A DNA stretch of 64,000 nt from Faecalibacillus faecis (GCF_003024675.1 NZ_PYLP01000009.1:18679-82678), one strand, 5' to 3'. Shown: positions 18,972 to 27,361, counted from the stretch's first letter. Program-made: numbers and translations. Notes: generated by a model from the sequence alone, not told the origin.

Positions 18972-20969
18972 ATGAAAGATAAAAAGAAATGGATCATTGG
19001 AATAAGTGCCTGTGTTTTACTGATGGTTTCTGTGTTTTTTGTGTTTAATCAAGGGAAAAGTAATGAACAAGTTGTTACAGAGTATTTTGAACTTTTAAAA
19101 AAGAAAGATTATAAACAAATGTATCAAATGTTAAATTCCAAAACAGTGTATACACCTACACAAAAATACTTTGTTGAAAAATATAAAGAATTTTATGAAG
19201 AAATCGATGCAAAAAATATTCAAATAAAAATCTTAGATGAACAAGATAATGTCATTGAATATTTAATCTATATTGATACCCTTGCAGGAAGAATTACTTA
19301 TCGAAATAAAGTAGGGGTCAAAAATGAACAAATCCAATTTAATAAAGAACTGATTATGGATGGTTACACTGATGGGTGCAAAATAAAAATAACAACATAT
19401 AATCCTGAAAAAAGAGGACGCATTTTAGATAGAAATGGAAAAGTTCTTGCTGAAGATGGAAAAGGTTATTCTGTTGGACTTGTAAAAGGAAAACTAAATG
19501 GTGAAAATGATTATGGACAAATTGCACAGTATTTAGAAACAGATGTTGAAACCCTTCAAAAGAAAATGAGTGCATCTTGGATTAATGATGATTCTTTTGT
19601 ACCTATCAAAACTGTTTCTGAAGCAACTAAAAACGATTTAATCAATAAGAATATTTTAGGTATCAACGGCGTTAAAATTTCGACAGTGAGTATTCGTACG
19701 TATCCTTACGATAAAGTGGCTTCACATATCGTAGGCTATGTTCAAAATGTTAATGCTGAAGATTTAAAAAAACATAAAAATGAAGGCTATAATTCGACTT
19801 CAGTCATTGGAAGAAGTGGAATTGAAGCAGCCTATGAAGAAAAGCTAAGAGGAATCACATCTGGTAAAATTGATCTGGTTGATAAAAATGATAAAGTTAT
19901 TAAAGAACTTTGTCATAAAGAAGTTAAAATGAGTCCACAAGATATTACACTCACAATCGATATTGATTTACAACAAAGTCTTTATAATGAGTATCAAAAT
20001 GATAAAAGTGCATCTGTTGCTCTCAATCCAAAAACAGGAGAAGTTTTAGCACTTGTATCAACACCATCCTATTCAAACAATGATTTTGTTTTAGGACTTT
20101 CAACAGATAAATGGAATGCTTTAAATAATGATGTCAACCAACCATTGATGAGTCGTTATAAACAAACCTATACACCGGGGTCATCCATGAAACCTATTAC
20201 GGCAGCTATTGGGTTAGAAACAAAAGCCATTGATCCTGATAAAGATTTAGTGGCTAAGGATAAATGGCAAAAGGATTCAAGCTGGGGTAATTATTATGTA
20301 ACAACATTACATGCTCCTTCACCTAATAATTTAAGGAATGCAATCACGTATTCTGATAATGTTTATTTTGCAAGAAGTGCGTTAAATATAGGAAAAGATA
20401 ATTTATTTAAGTATTATAAAAACTTAAAGATTGTTGAAAAGATTCCTTTTGAACTTGCTTTAAATAAAAGTCAGTATATCAATAAAAATCAAAAAGTAAG
20501 TGATCAATTAATTGCAGATAGTGGTTATGGACAAGGACAAATTTTGATGAATCCACTTCAGCTTGCAAGTATCTATAGTGCTTTTGTTAATAATGGATCA
20601 ATCTATCAGCCACATATAGTTCAAGGACAAACAAAAACATGGATTAAAAATGTTTTTTCAAAAGAGACAACAAAAACAATAAAAGAAGATCTTATTAATG
20701 TCATTGTGGATGAAAATGGAACAGGACATGCCATCTATCATGATCATGTCATTCTTGCAGGAAAAACAGGAACGGCAGAAATTAAACAAAGTCAAAGTGA
20801 TACAACAGGAACAGAACTTGGTTGGTTTACAATCATGACGACAGATGAAAAACAACCTATTTTAATGACAACTGTTGTGGAAGATGTCAAAAATCGTGGT
20901 GGTAGTGGTTATGTTGTTGAACATACAAAAGCACCATTAGATTTATATTTATCTCAAGTAAGTGATTAA
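18972..20969 (+). CDS. Class B penicillin-binding protein, MecA/PBP2a-like
   Basis: A 665-residue membrane-anchored transpeptidase. An N-terminal membrane segment (KKWIIGISACVLLMVSVFFVF) precedes a MecA_N/NTF2-like domain (NEQVVTEYFELLKKKDYKQMYQML), a PBP dimer domain (RGRILDRNGKVLAEDGKGYSVGL, SVIGRSGIEAAYEEKLRG) and a transpeptidase domain with SSMK (catalytic serine in TPGSSMKPI), SDN and KTGTAE. This order is that of S. aureus PBP2a and Enterococcus PBP5, which have low beta-lactam affinity; whether this one does is not known. It is two bases after the XRE sensor and so co-transcribed. Confidence 0.88.
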   Translation: MKDKKKWIIGISACVLLMVSVFFVFNQGKSNEQVVTEYFELLKKKDYKQMYQMLNSKTVYTPTQKYFVEKYKEFYEEIDAKNIQIKILDEQDNVIEYLIYIDTLAGRITYRNKVGVKNEQIQFNKELIMDGYTDGCKIKITTYNPEKRGRILDRNGKVLAEDGKGYSVGLVKGKLNGENDYGQIAQYLETDVETLQKKMSASWINDDSFVPIKTVSEATKNDLINKNILGINGVKISTVSIRTYPYDKVASHIVGYVQNVNAEDLKKHKNEGYNSTSVIGRSGIEAAYEEKLRGITSGKIDLVDKNDKVIKELCHKEVKMSPQDITLTIDIDLQQSLYNEYQNDKSASVALNPKTGEVLALVSTPSYSNNDFVLGLSTDKWNALNNDVNQPLMSRYKQTYTPGSSMKPITAAIGLETKAIDPDKDLVAKDKWQKDSSWGNYYVTTLHAPSPNNLRNAITYSDNVYFARSALNIGKDNLFKYYKNLKIVEKIPFELALNKSQYINKNQKVSDQLIADSGYGQGQILMNPLQLASIYSAFVNNGSIYQPHIVQGQTKTWIKNVFSKETTKTIKEDLINVIVDENGTGHAIYHDHVILAGKTGTAEIKQSQSDTTGTELGWFTIMTTDEKQPILMTTVVEDVKNRGGSGYVVEHTKAPLDLYLSQVSD

Positions 20970-20971
20970 CT

Positions 20972-21010
20972 AAATGAATAAAATTTCTAACGAAGTTTCA
21001 TTCATTTTTT
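20972..21010 (+). terminator. Intrinsic terminator after the PBP gene
   Basis: AAATGAAT pairs with ATTCATTT, with a second inner stem AAATTTC/GAAGTTT, followed by a T-run. Confidence 0.75.
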
Positions 21011-21025
21011 AAAGAAGGGAAGAAA

Positions 21026-21433
21026 ATGGGAAAGTATCTTTTAAAGAAACTTGTGATTACTGAAACGCTTATGATTGGCATCGTTTCTTTATTTATAGTA
21101 ATGAATTATTTTTCTAATAATACTATTTGGGATTTAATAATTCATGATGAACCTGAAGACGTATTACTTTATGAAAATAGGGATGCAACATCAAAAGCAA
21201 AGGTACAAATATATGAAAAATGGAGTTTATCATTGTTTGATAGACATATCCGTGTAGATATTACCTTTAATAATTTAGAAACATATAGCTATTCAACAGT
21301 ATGTTATGCAAGTGAAAATCTTGATTTTAATAATACTCAAGATGTAAATGTTAAATGGAAAAGGTATATTCCATCAATTTATATGAGGAATCATCCAACG
21401 ATGACAATCAGGTCTATAATACAAAAGGAGTAG
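21026..21433 (+). CDS. Hypothetical single-span membrane protein, first of a similar pair
   Basis: 135 residues with one N-terminal membrane segment (LVITETLMIGIVSLFIVMNYF) and an outer part with YENRDATSKAKVQIYEKWSLSLFDRHIRVDITFNN. The architecture is the same as the next gene: a short cytoplasmic start, one span, a region beginning with an aromatic/aspartate motif, then a beta-rich part ending in a short charged tail. Preceded by AAGGGAAG. No family recognised. Confidence 0.55.
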   Translation: MGKYLLKKLVITETLMIGIVSLFIVMNYFSNNTIWDLIIHDEPEDVLLYENRDATSKAKVQIYEKWSLSLFDRHIRVDITFNNLETYSYSTVCYASENLDFNNTQDVNVKWKRYIPSIYMRNHPTMTIRSIIQKE

Positions 21434-21435
21434 CT

Positions 21436-21837
21436 ATGAAATATAAAGTAAAGTTATTTATTTTTGGTGTGGAAACATTTATGATATTTTGTATTGTTTC
21501 TACAATGATTTTTACCCGTATTTATAATGGTTCCTATTTTTCGATTTTTCATCAATTTGATAAACAAGAGCATCTTATTTTAAAAAAGAAAATAAGTAAT
21601 CGTGATTCTATTGTTATTTTTGAAAGAGGAGAACCAGTATTTTTTGAAAAGAATCATCTAGAAATAAGATTGAGTAATAGAATTGATGTGATAGATATTG
21701 ATATTGATAATGCAGGAAAACCTTTAACAAAAAAGAATATAGATATTAATCAAAGACAAGATTTTATTGAAATAACAATCCATAAAAACGATGGAAAGAC
21801 AATTGTTTATAAGCTTAATGAGGCGTTTAATAAATAA
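21436..21837 (+). CDS. Hypothetical single-span membrane protein, second of a similar pair
   Basis: 133 residues. The ATG at 21436 follows AAAAGGAG; longer starts inside the previous gene have no such site. One span (LFIFGVETFMIFCIVSTMIF) and an outer part with LILKKKISNRDSIVIFERGEPVFFEKNHLEIRLSN. Compared with its neighbour, ATSKAKVQIYEKWSLSLFDRHIRVDIT and NRDSIVIFERGEPVFFEKNHLEIRLS line up in pattern, suggesting an old tandem duplication. Function unknown. Confidence 0.55.
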   Translation: MKYKVKLFIFGVETFMIFCIVSTMIFTRIYNGSYFSIFHQFDKQEHLILKKKISNRDSIVIFERGEPVFFEKNHLEIRLSNRIDVIDIDIDNAGKPLTKKNIDINQRQDFIEITIHKNDGKTIVYKLNEAFNK

Positions 21838-21840
21838 AAA

Positions 21841-21864
21841 ATAGGATTCCATTAGGAATCCTAT
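21841..21864. terminator. Bidirectional terminator
   Basis: ATAGGATTCC and GGAATCCTAT form a perfect ten-base-pair stem around ATTA between the membrane-protein pair and the convergent HTH gene. Confidence 0.85.
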
Positions 21865-22277
21865 TAGTCTTTTAAAGGCTCTAAATCATGATTATAAAGT
21901 TCAATGTTGACTTCTTCTACGGTTTGTTTTTTTAACAAGCCATTTAATAGAATAAGATCTCTGGCATTATGTGGATATAAGTCACCTGCATTATTTAAAG
22001 ATAATAAATGATTTGTTTCTTTTTGGGTTAAATTCATAGCAAGCGCTAAGCGATAGATTTTATCCTTTGCATTTTTTCCTTTTTCACCACGAATAATTTT
22101 ATAAGCATATGTTCTTTCTAATCCTGATTTTCGTATAATATCGGCTTCTTTTAAATGGTATTTTTCAAATAAATGATGGATATATTCAGAAAAATCCATA
22201 TCATGAATTTGTTTTAAAAGATCATCAATTTCTGCTTCATTTTTTAAAGAGTTTTCTATTTCTTCTGTTAAAATCAT
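21864..22277 (-). CDS. Small HTH protein divergent from a Ser/Thr kinase
   Basis: 137 residues with a lambda-repressor-like helix-turn-helix in the middle: YHLKEADIIRKSGLERTYAYKIIRGEKGKNAKDKIYRLALAMNLTQKETNHLL, then a short C-terminal segment (NARDLILLNGLLKKQTVEEVNIELYNHDLEPL). The N-terminus is acidic. The start at 22277 follows AGGTGATG. The kinase gene starts 49 bases away on the other strand, with a near-palindrome (22289-22310) between them. A joint role, for example the HTH protein as kinase substrate or repressor, is inferred from the arrangement. Confidence 0.72.
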   Translation of the reverse strand: MILTEEIENSLKNEAEIDDLLKQIHDMDFSEYIHHLFEKYHLKEADIIRKSGLERTYAYKIIRGEKGKNAKDKIYRLALAMNLTQKETNHLLSLNNAGDLYPHNARDLILLNGLLKKQTVEEVNIELYNHDLEPLKD

Positions 22278-22288
22278 ATCATCACCTA

Positions 22289-22310
22289 AAAATATGATAT
22301 ACTATATTTT
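22289..22310. promoter_or_regulatory. Operator-like near-palindrome between HTH gene and kinase gene
   Basis: The half AAAATATGATA is matched in 9 of 11 positions by the inverse of TACTATATTTT. It includes a -10-like TATACT, so a protein bound here would affect both divergent genes; the HTH protein itself is the obvious candidate. Confidence 0.45.
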
Positions 22311-22325
22311 ACGGAGAGACAAGAT

Positions 22326-23375
22326 ATGACAGTTTTAGAATTGGAAGTAATTAAAGAAACACCACAAAAAAGAATTACATTAGTAAGAGAACTTGATAAA
22401 AGAACGATTTATATTAAAAAAGAACTAAAAGCATATAATAAAGAGGTTTGGAAAACTTTAAAAGAATTAGATCTTCAAGGAATACCTCACATTTATTCTT
22501 TAAAAGAAAATGAAGAAGAATTAGAAATTATTGAAGAATATATTTCTTGTAATACACTTGAGGATTGTTTAAAAGAAAGGTGTTTTTCACATGAAGAAGC
22601 CTATCAAATTACAAGACAATTATGTGTTATTTTAGATGTGTTACATAAACAAACACCACCAATCATTCATCGTGACATTAAACCAGAAAATATTTTTTAT
22701 GATGGAAAGCACGTCTATCTTTTTGATTTCGACATTGCACGAAATTATCATGAAAATCAAAAAAGAGATACTACGGTTTTAGGAAGTCAAGGTTATGCTG
22801 CACCTGAACAGTTTGGTTTCTACCAAACGGATGCACGAAGTGATATTTATTCTTTAGGTGTTTTATATCATGTTTTACTCACTAATAATCTTCCTCGAGA
22901 ATGTAATTATCATGGTTTTGAAAAAAATGTTATTGATAAGATGATTTCAATCGATCCTCATAAACGCTATCAAGATATGCAAGAAATTATACGACGTTTA
23001 GATCAATTATTTTATCAAAATAAACTTATTGAAAGAAAAGAACAAAATTATTGCTTACCTGGTTTTCGTAGTCATAAGATATGGAAAATGATTCTTGCAG
23101 TAATGGGATATGGTTTAGCGATTGAACTTGTTTCCACTTTTAAGATAGAAGGACAAGCTACTGTGTTAGATTATTTTGTTTATCGTATGATTTTGATTTT
23201 ATGGTTTGTGATTACACTTGTTTTATCAACGAATTATTTATCATTAAGAGATTATTTGCCTTATTATAAAGGACAAAAAACATTGATTAAAGTAATATCA
23301 ACTATTGTTTCTTGGTTTGTTTTAATGTTGGGTGTTCTTTTGGTTGGCACATTTTTTATCGCATTATTTAAGTAA
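22326..23375 (+). CDS. Membrane Ser/Thr protein kinase without PASTA repeats
   Basis: 349 residues. The Hanks-type kinase domain occupies the first 240: IYIKKELKAY holds the probable ATP lysine, IIHRDIKPENIFYD the catalytic loop, YLFDFDIARNY the metal-binding aspartate (DFD in place of DFG), and GSQGYAAPEQFGFYQTDARSDIYSLGVLY the activation and substrate region. The usual glycine-rich loop is very reduced. Three membrane segments end the protein (MILAVMGYGLAIELV, FVYRMILILWFVITLVL, STIVSWFVLMLGVLLVGTFFI); no PASTA or other outer domain is present. Divergent from the HTH gene. Confidence 0.88.
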   Translation: MTVLELEVIKETPQKRITLVRELDKRTIYIKKELKAYNKEVWKTLKELDLQGIPHIYSLKENEEELEIIEEYISCNTLEDCLKERCFSHEEAYQITRQLCVILDVLHKQTPPIIHRDIKPENIFYDGKHVYLFDFDIARNYHENQKRDTTVLGSQGYAAPEQFGFYQTDARSDIYSLGVLYHVLLTNNLPRECNYHGFEKNVIDKMISIDPHKRYQDMQEIIRRLDQLFYQNKLIERKEQNYCLPGFRSHKIWKMILAVMGYGLAIELVSTFKIEGQATVLDYFVYRMILILWFVITLVLSTNYLSLRDYLPYYKGQKTLIKVISTIVSWFVLMLGVLLVGTFFIALFK

Positions 23376-23376
23376 T

Positions 23377-23401
23377 GTGCCCTCACGGGGCACCTTTTTT
23401 T
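23377..23401 (+). terminator. Intrinsic terminator after the kinase gene
   Basis: GTGCCC pairs with GGGCAC around a short loop and runs into seven T residues, two bases after the kinase stop codon. Confidence 0.9.
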
Positions 23402-23456
23402 ATACTTTTTTCGTTAAAATTCTTTTGTAGTCTATTTCTTATAAAGGAGGAAAGTT

Positions 23457-23672
23457 ATGGATATAGAAGATTATCAAGAAAAAGATATATCAGGAAAAAT
23501 TCTTTATTTAGCATCTTTATTTAAAGGTATCAAAGATCATTTAAAAATCTTAAATGAAATGGATGAACTCACAGGAGTTGAATCACAGATGTTTACGATT
23601 TTAAATGATTTGCAACTAGGAATTAATGAATTATGTATCTTGTATGAAAAAATAGAAAAATTAGAGAAATAG
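23457..23672 (+). CDS. Small hypothetical protein
   Basis: 71 residues, soluble, mostly helical: ILYLASLFKGIKDHLKILNEMDELTGVESQMFTILNDLQLGINELCILYEKIEKLEK. Preceded by AAAGGAGGAAAG, an excellent ribosome site. It begins a likely three-gene unit with the membrane protein and lipoprotein downstream. No family recognised. Confidence 0.55.
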   Translation: MDIEDYQEKDISGKILYLASLFKGIKDHLKILNEMDELTGVESQMFTILNDLQLGINELCILYEKIEKLEK

Positions 23673-23697
23673 GCTTCTAAAGAAAGGAAGGGAAAAT

Positions 23698-24057
23698 ATG
23701 AAAATTTGGAAATTAGTAGCAGGAATTTTATCAATTATTTTTAGTGTGATTGTCTTTTTTCAATCAATGCTTGTTGGAACTGCAAATACACTTTCCTCAA
23801 ATGGAGAAGTAGGGGGAAGTGCTGGCTTATTTGTTTCTATCTTTATGCTTTCAGGGGGGATTGTTTCAATTGTCGTAAGAAATAGCGAAAAAACTACAGG
23901 GAATATTGCTTTAGGTATTTTATTTGGTTTAGGAGCTTTCTTAGGCTTTAGCATGGCAGGAAGCTATAGCGATTTAAATATTTGGGCTGGTTGGTGTCTT
24001 ATTAATATGGGACTTGCGATTGTATCATTTGTTAAACTAAGGAAGAGAGGTTATTAA
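23698..24057 (+). CDS. Four-span membrane protein, DUF4064-like
   Basis: 119 residues with segments VAGILSIIFSVIVFFQSMLVG, GLFVSIFMLSGGIVSIVV, IALGILFGLGAFLGFSMAG and WAGWCLINMGLAIVSFV. This pattern, with a WKLVAGILSIIF start, resembles DUF4064-type proteins commonly paired with DUF4352 or DUF5067 lipoproteins, as here, where the lipoprotein starts one base after its stop. Preceded by AAGGAAGG. Confidence 0.6.
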   Translation: MKIWKLVAGILSIIFSVIVFFQSMLVGTANTLSSNGEVGGSAGLFVSIFMLSGGIVSIVVRNSEKTTGNIALGILFGLGAFLGFSMAGSYSDLNIWAGWCLINMGLAIVSFVKLRKRGY

Positions 24058-24058
24058 G

Positions 24059-24562
24059 ATGAAAAAGATATTAAGTATCTGTCTGGTTTTATTAACATCG
24101 TTTGCTTTATGTGCCTGCAGTAGTGAAGAAGGAAAAGAAACAAATAACCAGACAAAGACAGAAGAAAAAATCTATGGTGTTGGAGAAACAATAACATATA
24201 AAAAAGATGGTCAAGAACGTGTTCATTTCACTGTAAATTCAGTAAGCAATACAAGTGATCGTAATGAATTTGCGGATAGCCAACCAGAACAAGTCATTAT
24301 CATTCATTATTCTTATGAAAATATAGCAAGTGAAGAAGATGTTTATTTTTCAAGCGTTAATTTTAAAGTAATTGATGAGGGTGGAAATGTTTGTGAAACC
24401 TACCCAGCATCTATTAATACGTATCCTCAAACGGCACCCATCGGGACCAAAAGCGAAGGAGAAGAAGCTTATGGTTTAAAGCAACAAAGTTCTAAAATTA
24501 AACTTGTTGTTGATTTGGATTATTTTGGAAATAAAGTGACTTATGAACTACCAATTCAATAA
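24059..24562 (+). CDS. Lipoprotein with a DUF4352/DUF5067-like domain
   Basis: 167 residues. A type II signal peptide with lipobox LCAC (cysteine about residue 20: ILSICLVLLTSFALCAC) is followed by a charged linker (SSEEGKETNNQTKTEEK) and an immunoglobulin-like domain starting YGVGETITYKKDGQERVHFTVNSV, with EQVIIIHYSYENIASEEDVYF typical of DUF4352/DUF5067 proteins. Anchored outside the membrane. Translated right after the four-span protein. Function unknown. Confidence 0.75.
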   Translation: MKKILSICLVLLTSFALCACSSEEGKETNNQTKTEEKIYGVGETITYKKDGQERVHFTVNSVSNTSDRNEFADSQPEQVIIIHYSYENIASEEDVYFSSVNFKVIDEGGNVCETYPASINTYPQTAPIGTKSEGEEAYGLKQQSSKIKLVVDLDYFGNKVTYELPIQ

Positions 24563-24617
24563 TAAAGTATGAGTGTTTGGCAATCTGTAATAAGTATAAA
24601 ATCGTAGTTTACTTATT

Positions 24618-25157
24618 TTAGGTTGCTTTTTGTATAAATTTTATTTTTTCAAATTCTTTAATTATTTTAAAAAGAGTTTCTATAGATTCTTGTTTACCAT
24701 TTGTAATCCAATAGGTACAAATATTAAACAAAGAACCGTGATAATAACTAATAAAATAAAAAGCATGTTCGCGTATAAATTTATTTTTATAGTGCTGTGT
24801 ATAACTGAGTACGATTTCTGTATTATATTTTGCAATAAGTTCTATAAGATTCCATTTTATAAGAACAAGTAATAATTTACTATTTTTATCAAAGAAAGAA
24901 ATCATGTCTAGGATATGTTCATCACTATAGACATATTCTAATTGAGAGTATTTTTCTTTAAAAATCTGTTTATGTGCTCTTTGGTAAATATATTTAAGAA
25001 CATCATCTAGATTATTGAAATTGTTATAAAAAGCAGTACGACTAATTTCAGCTTTTTTAGCAAGTTCTTTTATTGTAATTAAATCAAGTGGTTTGTTGTT
25101 TAACAATTCAATAAGTGCTTGCGATATTTGATTTTTTGTTTTGATAGCTTTATTCAT
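24618..25157 (-). CDS. TetR/AcrR family regulator
   Basis: 179 residues with an N-terminal TetR helix-turn-helix: TKNQISQALIELLNNKPLDLITIKELAKKAEISRTAFYNNFNNLDDVLKYIYQ. The C-terminal ligand domain ends FIREHAFYFISYYHGSLFNICTYWITNGKQE, a TetR_C_8-like pattern. Divergent from the hydroxysteroid-dehydrogenase-like SDR (25273), with a 115-base gap between them. It probably represses that gene, as inferred from the arrangement alone. Confidence 0.85.
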   Translation of the reverse strand: MNKAIKTKNQISQALIELLNNKPLDLITIKELAKKAEISRTAFYNNFNNLDDVLKYIYQRAHKQIFKEKYSQLEYVYSDEHILDMISFFDKNSKLLLVLIKWNLIELIAKYNTEIVLSYTQHYKNKFIREHAFYFISYYHGSLFNICTYWITNGKQESIETLFKIIKEFEKIKFIQKAT

Positions 25158-25272
25158 AAAAAATCACCTCTCTTTTTTTATAACATAATCCTTACACATT
25201 GTCTAAATATGTTCATATTTATTTGTGAAAAATATATTTTAAAATATAATGAAATTATGGAGGAATGATTAT

Positions 25273-26151
25273 ATGAAAGATTATTTTGGTTATCAAGAAA
25301 AAGTTGTTATTGTTACAGGAGCTAGTTCTGGAATGGGAAAAGCGACAGCAGAAATATTGGTGGATTTAGGGGCAAAAGTATATGCACTTGATTGGAATGC
25401 ATGTGATGTAAAAGGTATTGAAAAATTTGTACAGGTAGACTTATCAAAAAAAGATTCAATCAATCAAGCAATGAAGGAGTTACCAAAACATGTTGATTCA
25501 TTTTTTGGCATAGCTGGAGTTTCTGGTATGAAAAATGATTTTATGACAACAGTAAGTATTGATTTTATTGCGAATAAATATATTTGTGAAGAATATCTTA
25601 TTCATTCTATGACTGAAAATGGAACAATTGCTTTTATGACATCAACTGGTGGAAATGGTTGGGAAAAAGAAGAAAATAAAAAATATTATTTAGATGCTAT
25701 TGCATCTGTTGGATGGGATGCTACGGTGGAATCCATCTTGAAAACAGGATTTCAATATTTACCTGGAACATTAGGATATCCTTTTGCAAAATTAGCAATG
25801 AATTATTATACAGCTTATTTACAAAAGAAATTTGCAAGTAAAAAAATTAGAGTAAATGCGGTATTGCCAGGATCAACAGATACAGGAATGAAAAATGAAT
25901 TTACAGAAATGGCACATGGAGAAGAAGGTTTATTATCTCATTGTGGGTATGCAAATCGCTTAGCGTATTCAAAAGAAATGGCAGGTCCAATTGTATTTTT
26001 AAATAGCCAAATGGCTTCCTATGCTTCAGGTGTATTGATGGAAGTTGATTATGGAAATACAATAGAAGAAAGAGCAAGTATTAAACCAATTCAACAAGCA
26101 ATTTCTTTAGAAGCTATTCATCAAATGATGCAACAACAAAGTGATAAATAA
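25273..26151 (+). CDS. Short-chain dehydrogenase resembling 3-alpha-hydroxysteroid dehydrogenases
   Basis: 292 residues of the classical SDR type. Cofactor motif VTGASSGMGKATA, then YALDWN after strand two, where the aspartate favours NAD. The catalytic block is MTSTGGNGW (Ser/Thr), and YPFAK provides tyrosine and lysine. The long insert between them (EEENKKYYLDAIASVGWDATVESILKTG) and the tail (VNAVLPGSTDTGM) match the Comamonas-type 3-alpha-HSDH layout. Members in gut Firmicutes act on bile acids or steroids. The start at 25273 follows GGAGG. Substrate is not provable here. Confidence 0.78.
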   Translation: MKDYFGYQEKVVIVTGASSGMGKATAEILVDLGAKVYALDWNACDVKGIEKFVQVDLSKKDSINQAMKELPKHVDSFFGIAGVSGMKNDFMTTVSIDFIANKYICEEYLIHSMTENGTIAFMTSTGGNGWEKEENKKYYLDAIASVGWDATVESILKTGFQYLPGTLGYPFAKLAMNYYTAYLQKKFASKKIRVNAVLPGSTDTGMKNEFTEMAHGEEGLLSHCGYANRLAYSKEMAGPIVFLNSQMASYASGVLMEVDYGNTIEERASIKPIQQAISLEAIHQMMQQQSDK

Positions 26152-26167
26152 AAAAATAAGAAATAAC

Positions 26168-26181
26168 TGTAAACGCTTACA
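26168..26181. promoter_or_regulatory. Perfect cre box upstream of pfkA
   Basis: TGTAAACGCTTACA is a fully palindromic catabolite-responsive element, the binding site of CcpA. Its centre is about 50 bases upstream of the predicted start point of pfkA, an activating position. Confidence 0.85.
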
Positions 26182-26189
26182 AAAAAGTA

Positions 26190-26218
26190 TTGTTTTTTCC
26201 TCTATGTGAATTTATAAT
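26190..26218 (+). promoter_or_regulatory. pfkA promoter
   Basis: TTGTTT (26190-26195) and TATAAT (26213-26218) are separated by 17 bases, a good sigma-A promoter, just downstream of the cre box. Confidence 0.75.
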
Positions 26219-26242
26219 TATATAGTATGGAGGAAGAAAATT

Positions 26243-27361
26243 ATGGGAAGTACTGTCAAAAAAATTGCATTATTATCTGGGGGAGGAGATTGTCCAGGTT
26301 TAAACGCTGTTATTCGTACAATTACTAAAACAGCAATCTCTAAATATGGCTATGAAGTGATTGGTTTTGTTTATGGCTATAGAGGTTTATATCATAATAA
26401 TTATGTGGAACTTACTGAAGAATCAGTAGAAGATATTTATAAAGAAGGAGGAACTATTTTATATAGTTCGAATAAAGATAATCTTTTTGATTATTTGGTA
26501 GATGATGGTCATGGTGGAAAAGTGAAGAAAGATGTTTCTGATGTGGCTGTTGAAAATTTAAAAAAAGATGGTGTTGATGTTCTTGTTATTTTAGGCGGCG
26601 ATGGGACACTTACAAGTGCACGTGATTTTTCAAGAAAAGGTGTTAATGTCATTGGAGTTCCTAAAACAATGGACAATGATCTTGCAAGTACAGATGTTAC
26701 TTATGGATTTATTTCAGCAATGTCGGTAGGTACAGAATTTATTGATCGTTTACAAACAACAGCTAAATCACATCATCGTGTTATTTGTTGCGAATTAATG
26801 GGACGTGATGCAGGATGGATTACTTTATATGCAGGTCTTGCAGGAAATGCCGGTGTATGTTTGATTCCAGAAATTCCATTTACAATTGAAAATGTTGCAA
26901 GAGCAATTAAAAAACGTGATGAAATGGGATTACCTTATACTGTTGTTGCTGTTGCTGAAGGAGCTAAATATGCAGACGGAACAAAAGTCATTGGTAAAAT
27001 CGTAGAAGATAGTCCAGATCCTGTACGCTATTCTGGACTTGCTGCAAAAGTAGCGGATGATCTTGAAAAAGTAATTCCAAATCATGAAGTACGTTCGGTT
27101 AATCCAGGACATATTATTCGTGGAGGAGATATTTCAGCTTATGATCGCATCTTATCAATCCGTTATGGAGTGGCTGCAGTTGAACTTATTAATGAAGGTA
27201 AGTTTGGTAATGTGGTTACAATCAATGGTGATAAAATGGGATATACTTCATTAGAAGAAGTAATCGGAGCTGCGAAGATTGGTCAACAAAAACATGTTGA
27301 TCCAAATGGTGAACTTGTTAAAGCGGCTAAAGCAATTGGTGTTTCATTTGGTGATGAATAA
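26243..27361 (+). CDS. pfkA: 6-phosphofructokinase
   Basis: Commits fructose 6-phosphate to glycolysis. 372 residues, longer than the 320-residue B. subtilis enzyme. ATP site: GGGDCPGLNAVIRTI, VLGGDGTLTSARDF. Catalytic block: PKTMDNDLASTDVTYGF, sugar-phosphate site MGRDAGWITLYAGL. GGDGT (glycine rather than the aspartate of PPi enzymes) with PKT rather than PGT suggests an ATP enzyme of the mixed or clade III type. A cre box upstream indicates CcpA activation. Ends at a terminator shared with the convergent rpiR gene. Confidence 0.93.
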   Translation: MGSTVKKIALLSGGGDCPGLNAVIRTITKTAISKYGYEVIGFVYGYRGLYHNNYVELTEESVEDIYKEGGTILYSSNKDNLFDYLVDDGHGGKVKKDVSDVAVENLKKDGVDVLVILGGDGTLTSARDFSRKGVNVIGVPKTMDNDLASTDVTYGFISAMSVGTEFIDRLQTTAKSHHRVICCELMGRDAGWITLYAGLAGNAGVCLIPEIPFTIENVARAIKKRDEMGLPYTVVAVAEGAKYADGTKVIGKIVEDSPDPVRYSGLAAKVADDLEKVIPNHEVRSVNPGHIIRGGDISAYDRILSIRYGVAAVELINEGKFGNVVTINGDKMGYTSLEEVIGAAKIGQQKHVDPNGELVKAAKAIGVSFGDE

